This document shows positions 42,927 to 51,347 of a DNA stretch of 64,000 nucleotides, in pieces. The first letter of the stretch is position 1, and every line of letters starts with the position of its first letter. The translations under genes and the position numbers were made by a program. Source of the DNA: Chlamydiales bacterium (lineage in GTDB: Bacteria > Chlamydiota > Chlamydiia > Chlamydiales > Criblamydiaceae); the NCBI GenBank assembly GCA_024233575.1, contig JACKPN010000005.1, forward strand, positions 62,001-126,000, given 5' to 3'. The notes under the pieces are model-generated. The model worked only from the letters and a program-made list of their open reading frames with translations, searched no databases and had not been told where the DNA came from.

Positions 42927-44159
42927 TCAGGTTAAACGATAGGCTCTTTGGTGGTATTGACTCAGAGCACTAGATAACTCTTGAAGTGATTTGTCACATT
43001 TTAGGGAACTACAATACTCTTTGTGATCATCCTGACTAAGCCAAACTCCCGATACATGCTCGTCTTCTACTTGACTAGAACATTTTGAGCGGGCATGGAA
43101 CCGCTCCCCCCTAGAAAGTAATTGTACTAAAGCTGACGTGGTGGGGACAACATAAGGAGAATCTGGATAATCTTTCCAGGGAATCAAAACGGCAAATGTA
43201 TCGCGCTTTTCTGCAGTTGTATAGTATAAAACAGTAGCAGTGGGGTCCCTCACACACCCTGCTAATAGGCTTGTCCCATAAGAAAGAGAGGTATTGCCTA
43301 TCAAATCTATTTCCGTTTCATTATAACACGAGACTCTAGTTAAATTACCCGCCCTATAAAGAATAAGCGCATTGATGGCGACCTGATGACATTCAAGTGC
43401 AATTGCATTGCGAAGAACTTGTGCATTTTTTTCATCCTGTATACAAAAAGGGCTGGGAGCGAAGATATAAGAAAAGGCCCCCTGAAAAATTCTCGCAGAA
43501 AAGGTCATTCGATGTTCTCTAAGGAATTGAATATATCTATCTGTCAAAACTACAATCTTTCTGCCTGAAAGAAAACTTCCCTGAGGAGCTATATCTTCAA
43601 CTAAGCATTGATTCAGACGATAGGCTAAATGCTGCGTAACTGGATCATCATCTGATACAGGCCTTTGGTCAGTAGAAATAATCAGATGCCAACAAGTGTC
43701 TACTTTTGACCTTAAATCTTTTCTTAACGAAGGATAATCGTAAGGTTTCTTCAAACCTACCTTTTCAAATCCCCACTCTATCCAATCCTTCAACTGCTCT
43801 AGACGGGTCTCCTCTCGTGGCGGAAGATCGACGTCCTCCCCTCTACAATAGCCCTCTCTTTCCTCTTTAACAGCGGCAATGACATACCCTAACTCATAAA
43901 GCGTACGTGGAACAAACACTACCTCAAGATCGTCTCGAATTTTTTTTATCTCATGTCTTATGGAGACTGAAGGATTTTCTGCGTTCTTTCTGGGATGGTG
44001 TGCGGTAAAATTACAGATGGCCCATGCTTTTTTAAAAATTTCTTTATTGAGTTCAGGCTCTTCTTGGCTATAAATGAGATATTCCCCATAGCCGTCCGCG
44101 ATAGGCTCTTCACAACGGGAAAGATCAATATAATTATCTTTTAATGACAAATCAATCAT
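42927..44159 (-). CDS. Hypothetical protein carried between the direct repeats
   Basis: 410 residues, soluble, no signal peptide or membrane segment. I recognise no family. A few Cys and His residues are scattered (C-E-E-P, A-H-H-P, C-W-H-L) without a clear metal motif; the central part has V-V-L-T-D-R-Y-I-Q-F and a long helical stretch. Codon use is AT-leaning. It is the only intact gene between two copies of a 201-bp repeat and next to a broken integrase, so it is the cargo of a former integrative element or a later duplication. It may be an effector, but the sequence itself does not show that. Confidence 0.65.
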   Translation of the reverse strand: MIDLSLKDNYIDLSRCEEPIADGYGEYLIYSQEEPELNKEIFKKAWAICNFTAHHPRKNAENPSVSIRHEIKKIRDDLEVVFVPRTLYELGYVIAAVKEEREGYCRGEDVDLPPREETRLEQLKDWIEWGFEKVGLKKPYDYPSLRKDLRSKVDTCWHLIISTDQRPVSDDDPVTQHLAYRLNQCLVEDIAPQGSFLSGRKIVVLTDRYIQFLREHRMTFSARIFQGAFSYIFAPSPFCIQDEKNAQVLRNAIALECHQVAINALILYRAGNLTRVSCYNETEIDLIGNTSLSYGTSLLAGCVRDPTATVLYYTTAEKRDTFAVLIPWKDYPDSPYVVPTTSALVQLLSRGERFHARSKCSSQVEDEHVSGVWLSQDDHKEYCSSLKCDKSLQELSSALSQYHQRAYRLT

Positions 44160-44262
44160 AAACTAAATTCTATACCATATATAATATAGAATTATTTTAC
44201 ATAATTTCAACAATTAAATGGTATTAAAAAAATCAGCTTTTGTTAATCGTAAAATTTAAATT

Positions 44263-44607
44263 TTACTCTTTTCCAAAACATCCTCTATTCGGTGATGGGC
44301 GAATGTCTCTGAGGAAGTAGTGACCTAATTCCTTTTCCCACCATTGTAAATGACCTCTTTTAACTACTGAGATTTTTTGCTCTTTTGAATACCTTTGTAT
44401 GGCCTCTTTGAAGATATGCTTCCTTGATTCAGCGACAAGCTGGTTTCTTCCACAGCACAGCTCGGTTTCAGTTTTCTGAATCCAAAGCTTTGCATCGCTT
44501 TTTCGATTGAAGGTGGCTGTCAGTCTTGGACCAGCACCTTTAAGTTCCACTTCGGCATAAAATCTCTTGCTGCCATCGCTTAAATCTCTTTCTCTGATAT
44601 GACCCAT
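44263..44607 (-). pseudogene. Truncated tyrosine-type integrase, N-terminal fragment
   Basis: 114 codons: M-G-H-I-R-E-R-D-L-S-D-G-S-K-R-F-Y-A-E-V, then F-N-R-K-S-D-A-K-L-W-I-Q-K-T-E-T-E-L, the N-terminal arm-binding and the start of the core-binding domain of phage-type integrases. It ends at a stop shortly after Y-F-L-R-D-I-R-P-S, so the catalytic domain (R..HxxR..Y) is missing. AAAGGAGTC precedes the ATG, so the start is intact and is fed by repeat copy B. The tRNA-Phe gene 240 bases away is the likely original target. Confidence 0.8.
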
Positions 44608-44614
44608 TTTGACT

Positions 44615-44815
44615 CCTTTTAATTCGCGAGGAGGATAGATAATCCTGAGAACGGCACCATCTTCCCTCTTGAGAATTAGCTGATTTAAGGGGAGTGCTTA
44701 TGTAAAATCCGGACCATATCCGGAACAGACACTTCAAATTGGCACCTCAAAATAATTTTTGAAGCACCCGTTTGGGTGATTTAAGAAAATCTAGAATTCC
44801 GGACATATTCCGGAT
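44615..44815. repeat. 201-bp direct repeat, copy B
   Basis: Second copy, 1985 bp after copy A and in the same orientation. Its TCCGGA-N5-TCCGGA boxes lie at 44708-44724 and 44798-44814. It forms the upstream region of the truncated integrase on the minus strand, so the boxes may be operators or integrase/excisionase arm sites. Confidence 0.9.
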
Positions 44816-44817
44816 CA

Positions 44818-44835
44818 TTTACGCCGGCAACAACG
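44818..44835. repeat. 18-bp near-repeat beside tRNA-Phe (partner at 39598-39615)
   Basis: TTTACGCCGGCAACAACG here and TTTACGTCGGCAACAACG at 39598-39615 differ at one base, and weaker similarity (about 10 of 15 bases) continues to the left. They are in the same orientation and flank 5.2 kb of accessory genes. Possibly the trace of attachment sites. Confidence 0.45.
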
Positions 44836-44843
44836 TAAAAGAG

Positions 44844-44916
<73 letters not shown>

Positions 44917-44962
44917 AAAGAAAGACAGAAATGTACTTTATCCTGGATTTTTCCGCAACCTA

Positions 44963-47029
44963 TTAATTTGCTGCAGAGTCATAGACAACGCCTTTCGTTA
45001 AATCGTTGCCTTGCTCCAGGTTCCTTGTGTCTTGGGGCATCCGTGATTCCATGATGATCATATCCTTGATCACATTGACAGCCTCATTCATCTGCATGTC
45101 GTCTATGCCGTACGTACGCTGGCGCGCATTTGTGGCATGCTCATCGATGCTGTCAACATCTCCTTCCATCAACAATTGATAATTTTTATTATGCGCCAAG
45201 CGATATTCACTGTTGCGCTTCAGCTTCGGCAACGCTTCTTGCCAGATGCGCTTCTGCCCTTGCAGGGTCGGCATGTAATACCGCAGGTACCACGGCCTTA
45301 GTCCGGGATCGATATCACGCAGGCTATCGCTGTATGCAGGCTCTATACTGTCATGAGTAAATTGACCGTCTTCATGAAGGTTGTCGTAGTCTTCCAGACT
45401 ATACTGACTAGGTGCCACGATATCGGCTTTCACCCCTTGCAGCTGCGGCGTTTTCCCTGAAACAGTATAGTATTTACCAACGGTAACCTTAAAGTAGGAG
45501 GTTTGTCCACCTTTGTCGGTGACAGTTTGACTTTGGATCGTTCCTTTGCCGTAAGTCTGCTTGTCGCCAACAACGACAGCGACACCATAATCCTGCAATG
45601 CTTGGGCAACGATCTCGGCAGCCGATGCAGTTAGACGCGATGTCAGCACTACCATCGGTCCGTCATAAGCGACCTTGCCATCCATGTCGCGATAGAAACG
45701 CTCATCACCATTAGAGTATTTGGAGATTACCACAACGCCATTAGTGATGAATAAACCGGCGACTTTAACAGCTTGCGAAAGAAACCCGCCGCTGTTTTCA
45801 CGAAGATCCAAAATCAACCCACGCAAGTTACCCTTTTTGCTCAACTCGCGGATTGCATTGCGAACATCCTGCTCACTGGAAATGCCGTTTCCTTGATAAA
45901 AAGAATGCAAAGTAATCTTTCCAATAATGCCGTTGCCGAACTCTTCGTAGCTAGTCTCCACACGTCCTTCATTGATAACGATCGGCTCGCGCGTAAGGTT
46001 GACACGGAAAGGCTTGTTATCACCTGCCCTCTTGAGAAGCAAAGACACCTCTGACCCGCTTTTTCCGCGGAGCAAATCAATGACATTATTGATTGGCTCA
46101 CGGTCAACAGCGCGTCCGTCAATTTCAATGAGATAATCGTTAGGCTGGATCTTATGGCTGCGCGCAGCCGGACTGTTCGGAATGAGACTGGTGACGACCA
46201 TGCCATCGATCCCTTGCTTTACCATGATGCCTACGCCTTGAAAACTCTTTTCTAGGCGGACACGCATTTCATATGCTTCTGAAGGATCGAAAACCGAGGT
46301 ATGGGAGTCAAGGCTGCTGGCCAAAGCCTTTAAAATATGCATCGACTGCAAGTTTTCCTTTTGCTCTGCTATCAGCTGGTGGCCGCTTTCATCTTCGAAC
46401 AGATACTGATTCTCATGGTTGCGGACAGCGCCTTCATACATAGCCATCAAAGAGCTATGCCTATCATGTAATTCCGCATCGCCAAAGCGGCGGCGCTCAG
46501 CATCGACAAAATTTAAAATGTCTTGGTGCATGCGCGTTTTTAGCTCACTGACATTTTTAGCAAAGGGACGTCCGCGCTCGGCAGCCCTCCATTCAGCGTC
46601 AGTGCGAACACGTCTTTTCTCAAAAAACTGCTCTGGGTTGCGTTCCATCTCCTCACGATAATCGCGCGAACGCGCGATTGCTTTACGAATCACGTCGTTC
46701 AACTGTTCAAATGCGGAGAAGTCGTCGTTCTGATACTGCCTCATCAGCCTGCGCATCTGACGGGCGCTCATTCTGAGATACGGGCGAACTTCATCTTCCA
46801 ACAGGTAAACACGGTCGGGATCGAACTGGTTGATGTAGATTTGAAAAGAGTTGCGTAGGATGGTTTCGCTGATCTGCTTTTTGTCCATATGCTGGGAGAA
46901 AATCTGCTGCATCACTTTCTTCACATCATCATGCTTGAGCAGCTCCTGTTCTTGCGAGTACGCTCCAACGGAGCACACAATCATCGCAAAAATGACAATG
47001 CGTGTTAAATACAGCATGAGCTTTTGCAT
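44963..47029 (-). CDS. tsp: Tail-specific protease (C-terminal processing peptidase, S41)
   Basis: 688 residues. Signal peptide at about 1-25 (hydrophobic Y-L-T-R-I-V-I-F-A-M-I-V-C-S-V-G-A). A long N-terminal helical region is followed by a PDZ domain with G-V-G-I-M-V-K and I-Q-P-N-D-Y-L-I-E-I-D. The S41 core has L-D-L-R-E-N-S-G-G, then the catalytic Ser in L-T-A-S-A-A-E-I and Lys in Y-G-K-G-T-I-Q-S. Homologous to C. trachomatis CT441 Tsp, a periplasmic protease, not to the secreted CPAF. GAGG precedes the ATG. The position near the str operon matches Chlamydia. Confidence 0.93.
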   Translation of the reverse strand: MQKLMLYLTRIVIFAMIVCSVGAYSQEQELLKHDDVKKVMQQIFSQHMDKKQISETILRNSFQIYINQFDPDRVYLLEDEVRPYLRMSARQMRRLMRQYQNDDFSAFEQLNDVIRKAIARSRDYREEMERNPEQFFEKRRVRTDAEWRAAERGRPFAKNVSELKTRMHQDILNFVDAERRRFGDAELHDRHSSLMAMYEGAVRNHENQYLFEDESGHQLIAEQKENLQSMHILKALASSLDSHTSVFDPSEAYEMRVRLEKSFQGVGIMVKQGIDGMVVTSLIPNSPAARSHKIQPNDYLIEIDGRAVDREPINNVIDLLRGKSGSEVSLLLKRAGDNKPFRVNLTREPIVINEGRVETSYEEFGNGIIGKITLHSFYQGNGISSEQDVRNAIRELSKKGNLRGLILDLRENSGGFLSQAVKVAGLFITNGVVVISKYSNGDERFYRDMDGKVAYDGPMVVLTSRLTASAAEIVAQALQDYGVAVVVGDKQTYGKGTIQSQTVTDKGGQTSYFKVTVGKYYTVSGKTPQLQGVKADIVAPSQYSLEDYDNLHEDGQFTHDSIEPAYSDSLRDIDPGLRPWYLRYYMPTLQGQKRIWQEALPKLKRNSEYRLAHNKNYQLLMEGDVDSIDEHATNARQRTYGIDDMQMNEAVNVIKDMIIMESRMPQDTRNLEQGNDLTKGVVYDSAAN

Positions 47030-47403
47030 AAATTACCTCGGTAAATGCCGTTTCATGGCGCCAAGGCTGGTACATTCTGTATTACTAGCCCTAAAGTATA
47101 ATTATATAACCTAATAATTAATTTTTCAATTGAATAGAGGGATCAGGACGCATTTAAACTAAGCTACTTAGAATATAAACCTTACTTAGATATTTTTTAG
47201 AGCCGCTTGTAAAATTAATTTGACGGGGTTTTTCTGGCAATTTTTGGGTTCACAAAGAGCGGTGTTCTTGCAAACTGAAGACTGTTTGCAAGAACAAGCA
47301 CGAAGTGAGACGGAAAATTACGGGAAAAATGCTCTAAATACTTTTGCAAGTGGCTCTTTAGAAAAAAAGCAGGAGTGAATACCTGCTTTTTCATGATGCG
47401 CTA
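47030..47403. other. Intergenic region with palindromic element (family III)
   Basis: Contains the complete 159-bp element at 47199-47357; the rest is AT-rich with no gene. The region left of it is the probable promoter side of tsp. Confidence 0.5.
47199..47357. repeat. 159-bp palindromic element, family III (GAGCCACTTGCAAAA ends)
   Basis: Left arm AGAGCCGCTTGTAAAA (47199-47214) and right arm read on the other strand AGAGCCACTTGCAAAA; the centre is a perfect 13-bp hairpin TGTTCTTGCAAAC/GTTTGCAAGAACA (47263-47275 and 47284-47296). It lacks a gene. A related single end is at 21332. Confidence 0.65.
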
Positions 47404-48537
47404 TCATTTATTAAGTGTATATTTGCAGGCATCTTCGATAAATTGTCTTTGGCCATCGGTCTGAACCATGCCATCGCGGTAAAAACGCATTTGCAAGATC
47501 CTCTCATTGACATCGATTTTAGAGACGGCTGCTTTCTTATTTTGCTTGCATTCGCGAACCAATGAATCGTAAGCAATAAAAGTGCCTGTTCTCCCGACTC
47601 CTGCGCTGCAATGCACGACAGAAGGGCTTGTTATATCATGTTGTTGTCTTAGATAATCGACGAGAGCGCATTTATCAGGAGTACCCATGTCAGGCCAATT
47701 AAGATAGTGATACTGCACAACAGTATGTGTCTCTCGATTGCTAGTCAGCTGAAACGTTCTTTTTTGAATATAACTTTCCTTCGTTGGTCCTTCTAGCTTA
47801 GGCACCTTATCAACAACATCATTCTGATTAACTTTGAAAAAAGTGTCACTTACGTAACTTACAACAATATCGTCATACGTTTCCACCTTACGAACGTCCC
47901 CCCAATAAGCGCATGCCTTAATCTTACGCTTTTCCATGAGGTTAGTCAGCATGAAGATTGTTTTAGTTTGTGTATTCCAAACCATTTTCCAAAACTGTTT
48001 AAAATATTGCGGTTGCGGCGCTTCGCATGCATAATAGGTTTTACCGGAAAAATTCATGCAGCTAGCCATAAATGCGTCACCGTCATTCGGGTTGTAGTAG
48101 TTATCATCCCAAACGGAAATATCGGAATAACGCTGGGCTTTAAATTTTTTCTTTTTTCTACCTTCCAACAGTTTAGACGACAACTCATTAATCTTCGCGA
48201 AAGTCTGCTTGTCTATGCCTCTTAGCTTATCACAGTATTCCTCGAAAGTTTCTGCCGTTTTGACCTTTGTTTCGCCATTTTCGCCCTCATCCACAAATCG
48301 CACCTTTCTCTGAGAGTTAGGTAGGTTTTGAAGAGACAGTCGTTCCACTCCCTTTGGAAGCGACCCTTTTATCCTCGCTTCGTTTTTTTGAACAGGTGTA
48401 CTAGATTCTTCCGGTGGTATAGTGGGAGGTTTAATTTCCCATAAGGAAAACCCTGAACTCCCGGCTCTTGCACTATTACTAAACACAGGCACGCCTTTTA
48501 TTTTTATAAATGAATTACCGTAATATAAATTACTCAT
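47404..48537 (-). CDS. Eukaryotic-type protein tyrosine phosphatase
   Basis: 377 residues from ATG 48537 (TTG at 48546 is possible). The N-terminal 100 residues are unrelated, Ser/Pro/Lys-rich, and could hold a type III signal. The rest is a classical PTP domain with every landmark: substrate loop ahead of C-M-N-F-S-G-K-T-Y-Y-A-C-E-A-P-Q-P, F-W-K-M-V-W, WPD loop N-W-P-D-M-G-T-P, P-loop V-H-C-S-A-G-V-G-R-T-G with the catalytic Cys near residue 310, and Q-loop Q-T-D-G-Q-R-Q-F. It should remove phosphate from phosphotyrosine. Such domains in host-associated bacteria (YopH, SptP) act in the host cell; that role is inferred here. Confidence 0.9.
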   Translation of the reverse strand: MSNLYYGNSFIKIKGVPVFSNSARAGSSGFSLWEIKPPTIPPEESSTPVQKNEARIKGSLPKGVERLSLQNLPNSQRKVRFVDEGENGETKVKTAETFEEYCDKLRGIDKQTFAKINELSSKLLEGRKKKKFKAQRYSDISVWDDNYYNPNDGDAFMASCMNFSGKTYYACEAPQPQYFKQFWKMVWNTQTKTIFMLTNLMEKRKIKACAYWGDVRKVETYDDIVVSYVSDTFFKVNQNDVVDKVPKLEGPTKESYIQKRTFQLTSNRETHTVVQYHYLNWPDMGTPDKCALVDYLRQQHDITSPSVVHCSAGVGRTGTFIAYDSLVRECKQNKKAAVSKIDVNERILQMRFYRDGMVQTDGQRQFIEDACKYTLNK

Positions 48538-48911
48538 TATTTTCAACTAAATAATAAATGAAATTAAGGTATTCCTAAGCATGTAATGCTAGACAAATGC
48601 GAAGCAAGAAAGTCAATAGGCAAGCCAAACGATGAGTTCATAGCTAAATTGCTATGAACGAGGAGTGCGGTGTTGATTATTAGCTTTCTTGCAAGTAGAT
48701 GTCAGCATTACATGCTTAGGACTACCGAAATTAACTAAATCCAAACTCGACGCACCTGAATTTTGAAATATTTACATACACAACAATGGAGGAAATAAGA
48801 GACATTAAAGGTTTTTATGTCGGATACGTTCTTAGGCTAGCCAAACGACGAATAATTAGAAAATGAGGTAATTTCAATTCCTCCTCTTTTAGAATTAATG
48901 GATTTTAGACT
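48538..48911. other. Intergenic region with palindromic element (family IV)
   Basis: The 159-bp element at 48568-48726 fills almost half of it, close to the start of the PTP gene. To the right is an AT-rich stretch that presumably carries the scpA promoter; I see no clear consensus. Confidence 0.5.
48568..48726. repeat. 159-bp palindromic element, family IV (CCTAAGCATGTAATGCT ends)
   Basis: Left arm CCTAAGCATGTAATGCT starts at 48574; the same sequence read on the other strand ends at 48720. Next inward, G-A-C-A and a shared CAAGAAAG block continue the inverted repeat, and the middle is GTTCATAGC-TAAATT-GCTATGAAC. The whole is a long imperfect palindrome with no gene, about 31 bases upstream of the PTP start codon, where it could affect expression. 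Confidence 0.7.
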
Positions 48912-49646
48912 ATGATAGCGGTCATGAAGACACGGGATAATTACACTGTTGAATTAGAAAACTTTGAAGGTCCTCTTCAGTTTTTGCTCCATTTGGTCCA
49001 AAAGCAAGAGATCGATATCCACGATATCCGCTTAAAGCAAATAACCGATCAGTTTCTTCGTGATTTTGAAAACCCTGATGTCGACCTCGGCGCTGAATTC
49101 ATCGGTACCGCCGCGGCCTTGATCTGGATGAAGAGCAAAATGCTTCTCCCTAAAGATCAGCAAGAAAATGAAGACAGCGATGATGAATGCGGTCCCGACC
49201 CTCATTTTGAGGTGATCCACCAACTGATTGACTACTGCCGCTTCAAAGAAGCCGGCAAAACCTTGGCAAAGATGGAGGTAGAGAATTCCGCCTACTACCC
49301 CAGAGGCGTCAGCGGCGACTACGAAGCAAAAAAACCGTTAGGCATTGAACATCTGTCCCTTGACGATCTAGCCCTCTTTTTCAAGGATGTCATCGCAAAA
49401 GCGGAGCTGAATAAAGGCAAAGTCCAAGAAGAAACCTTCCGCGTTTCCGATAAAATCAGATTCCTTCGACAACGGCTGCGTCAAGGCGAGCCCATCTTAT
49501 TTGGGGATATCTTCAGAATTGACATGTGCAAGGAAGAGCTGATCGTCACCTTCCTCGCCGTGCTAGAGCTGATGAAAATCGGCGAAGCTGCCGTCGGACG
49601 CGACACCAATACAGAACAGATTGTTATTTTCCCTGGAGACGAGTGA
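48912..49646 (+). CDS. scpA: Segregation and condensation protein A
   Basis: 244 residues; kleisin partner of SMC. The N-terminus has F-E-G-P-L-Q-F-L-L-H-L-V-Q-K-Q-E-I-D-I-H-D-I, the ScpA signature, and the C-terminal winged-helix ends with F-L-A-V-L-E-L-M-K. A second ATG at 48924 is a possible start. It is followed by scpB two bases after the stop, the usual pair. With SMC they compact and segregate the chromosome. Confidence 0.95.
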   Translation: MIAVMKTRDNYTVELENFEGPLQFLLHLVQKQEIDIHDIRLKQITDQFLRDFENPDVDLGAEFIGTAAALIWMKSKMLLPKDQQENEDSDDECGPDPHFEVIHQLIDYCRFKEAGKTLAKMEVENSAYYPRGVSGDYEAKKPLGIEHLSLDDLALFFKDVIAKAELNKGKVQEETFRVSDKIRFLRQRLRQGEPILFGDIFRIDMCKEELIVTFLAVLELMKIGEAAVGRDTNTEQIVIFPGDE

Positions 49647-49648
49647 CC

Positions 49649-50338
49649 ATGGCCAATGAAATCAACCTTTTCGAGGCGGAAATCGAAAGATCTTCGTTAA
49701 CGCGAACAACAACACCCAGAGAGCAATACCGCCTTCAAACAGAAGCACAGCCCAAGGAGGCACCGCAAATTCTTCAACACCTTGCCCAGCAAGAGCAGCT
49801 TAGCGAAGAAGCAAAGCAGATGCGGCAACAAGTGAAACGAGTAATGGAAGCTCTCTTATTCGCCTATAACGAACCTATCTCCTTCAACAGAATCCGAGAG
49901 ATTGCCGACCAACTACACCCTCTACGCCCTAGGGAACTGCGCGACATCCTCAGCGAGCTCCAACAGGAGTACATTACCCAACAGCGCGCGTTTCGTCTCG
50001 AAGAAATCGGCGAGGGCTACCTCCTACGCACCTGCGAAGAGCTCAGCCCTTATATCGATCTGCTTCTCCGCAATAAACGAACAGAAAGACTCAGTCACGC
50101 CGCTACCGAAGTCTTGGCGATCATCGCTTACCGCCAGCCTATCACACGCCCCCAAATCGAACAGATCCGCGGCGTCGACTCTTCAGGTGTTGTCGCATCT
50201 CTTCTTGAGCGCGGCCTGATACAGCCAGTGGGCCGGCTCGAGGCTCCCGGACGTCCTACGCTTTACGGGATCACCAACGAGTTTCTACAGCACTTTGGCC
50301 TTAAGGATGTCAAAGAACTGCCTGCATTTGAAGAATAA
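49649..50338 (+). CDS. scpB: Segregation and condensation protein B
   Basis: 229 residues from ATG 49649, which has GGAG upstream and lies just after the scpA stop; the open frame extends further back inside scpA, but that part is a shadow. A 60-residue Gln/Glu-rich N-terminal extension precedes the two winged-helix domains (V-K-R-V-M-E-A-L-L-F-A, then T-E-V-L-A-I-I-A-Y-R-Q-P-I-T-R and I-R-G-V-D-S-S-G-V-V, the ScpB signature). It forms the SMC-ScpA-ScpB complex. Confidence 0.95.
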   Translation: MANEINLFEAEIERSSLTRTTTPREQYRLQTEAQPKEAPQILQHLAQQEQLSEEAKQMRQQVKRVMEALLFAYNEPISFNRIREIADQLHPLRPRELRDILSELQQEYITQQRAFRLEEIGEGYLLRTCEELSPYIDLLLRNKRTERLSHAATEVLAIIAYRQPITRPQIEQIRGVDSSGVVASLLERGLIQPVGRLEAPGRPTLYGITNEFLQHFGLKDVKELPAFEE

Positions 50339-50412
50339 TCTTAACACAAAATTAACGACTATTTTTATCAAATAAAACCTATAATTAGTGTAAGGTTAAT
50401 TATAGGTTTAAA

Positions 50413-51342
50413 ATGAATCCTGTATCTAAATTCTCCTTAGATATTAATACAGAAAAAAATCGACTGGAATTTCTCGACGCAAACGATCGACTCATCGGCA
50501 AAGTAGATCTTAAGGTCGTCAAAGAAAGCTCCAAGCAGTTTGATCGTTTCTTCGCTTCTTCTAACAACTTAGACAGCAACTACGTCACTCTTATCGTCCT
50601 ATTAAAGGATCAGGACCATTATCTTCTTGCAAAAGTGAAAGATGTGGCAACGATCATCGGATGCAAACCACACGAAGTCGAACAAATCATAGCGAACAAC
50701 ACACGCTCAACGAATATTTTACAAAAAATGTTAACTGAAAAACTCAATGAGAGGGCCGCATCTGCTCCAACGCAAAAAAGATCGATAAAACGACACTTAT
50801 TTACTCTCCGAAACAAAGGGCTGTCCCTCTTGGCAAAAATCGAAAAGTTATGGAAGTCCTCCCCTCTCCCCTTTTCATCAAAAGCGAAGCCGGCAAACAC
50901 AACACCGAAATTGTCCGCAGCGAACAGTAACATCATCGGAGGTCTTTTCCGCAGCAATGCAAAAGACCTTCTGGCAAAAATCGATTTTCTAAGAGGAAAA
51001 CTTAACCCTCAAGGCGTTGATATTGAGCTAGAATTCAGCGAAGAATTTAAAGAAGATGCCGCAGCTTTTGCAAAAAACTTTCAATCAAACAACCATATAG
51101 ATCAACGGTTGGCCATCCTGAAACACTTGCGCAATATTGAAGATGTAAACGATACCCAGCGCGCAAACATCGAACTCAAAATAGTGTACACAATCTTGGC
51201 ATTGGACGACAAAGCTGCCGTCGATTTTCTGAACGCTGCCAATCGATTTTGCATCCAAATGAAAAAGGACTTCCCGGAAAATTCCGCAGAAATGGCCGTC
51301 TTTACCAAAGTCATCGATACATTTTTTTCTAATATGAGGTAA
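50413..51342 (+). CDS. Hypothetical protein, paralogous N-terminal domain to the next gene
   Basis: 309 residues, soluble. Residues about 5-110 share a domain with the next protein: E-N/K-x-L-x-F-L-x-D-x-N, I-G-x-x-x-L-K-V, V-x-L-L-V/I and an A-K-V/A-V-K segment before I-A-x-L-L-G or I-I-G. The remainder is helical, with a basic, Ser/Pro-rich linker at 115-175. I recognise no known family. A TATAAT box at 50380-50385 lies 28 bases before the ATG. With its neighbour it forms a two-gene unit inserted between scpB and rpsL. Confidence 0.65.
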   Translation: MNPVSKFSLDINTEKNRLEFLDANDRLIGKVDLKVVKESSKQFDRFFASSNNLDSNYVTLIVLLKDQDHYLLAKVKDVATIIGCKPHEVEQIIANNTRSTNILQKMLTEKLNERAASAPTQKRSIKRHLFTLRNKGLSLLAKIEKLWKSSPLPFSSKAKPANTTPKLSAANSNIIGGLFRSNAKDLLAKIDFLRGKLNPQGVDIELEFSEEFKEDAAAFAKNFQSNNHIDQRLAILKHLRNIEDVNDTQRANIELKIVYTILALDDKAAVDFLNAANRFCIQMKKDFPENSAEMAVFTKVIDTFFSNMR

Positions 51343-51347
51343 TTATC

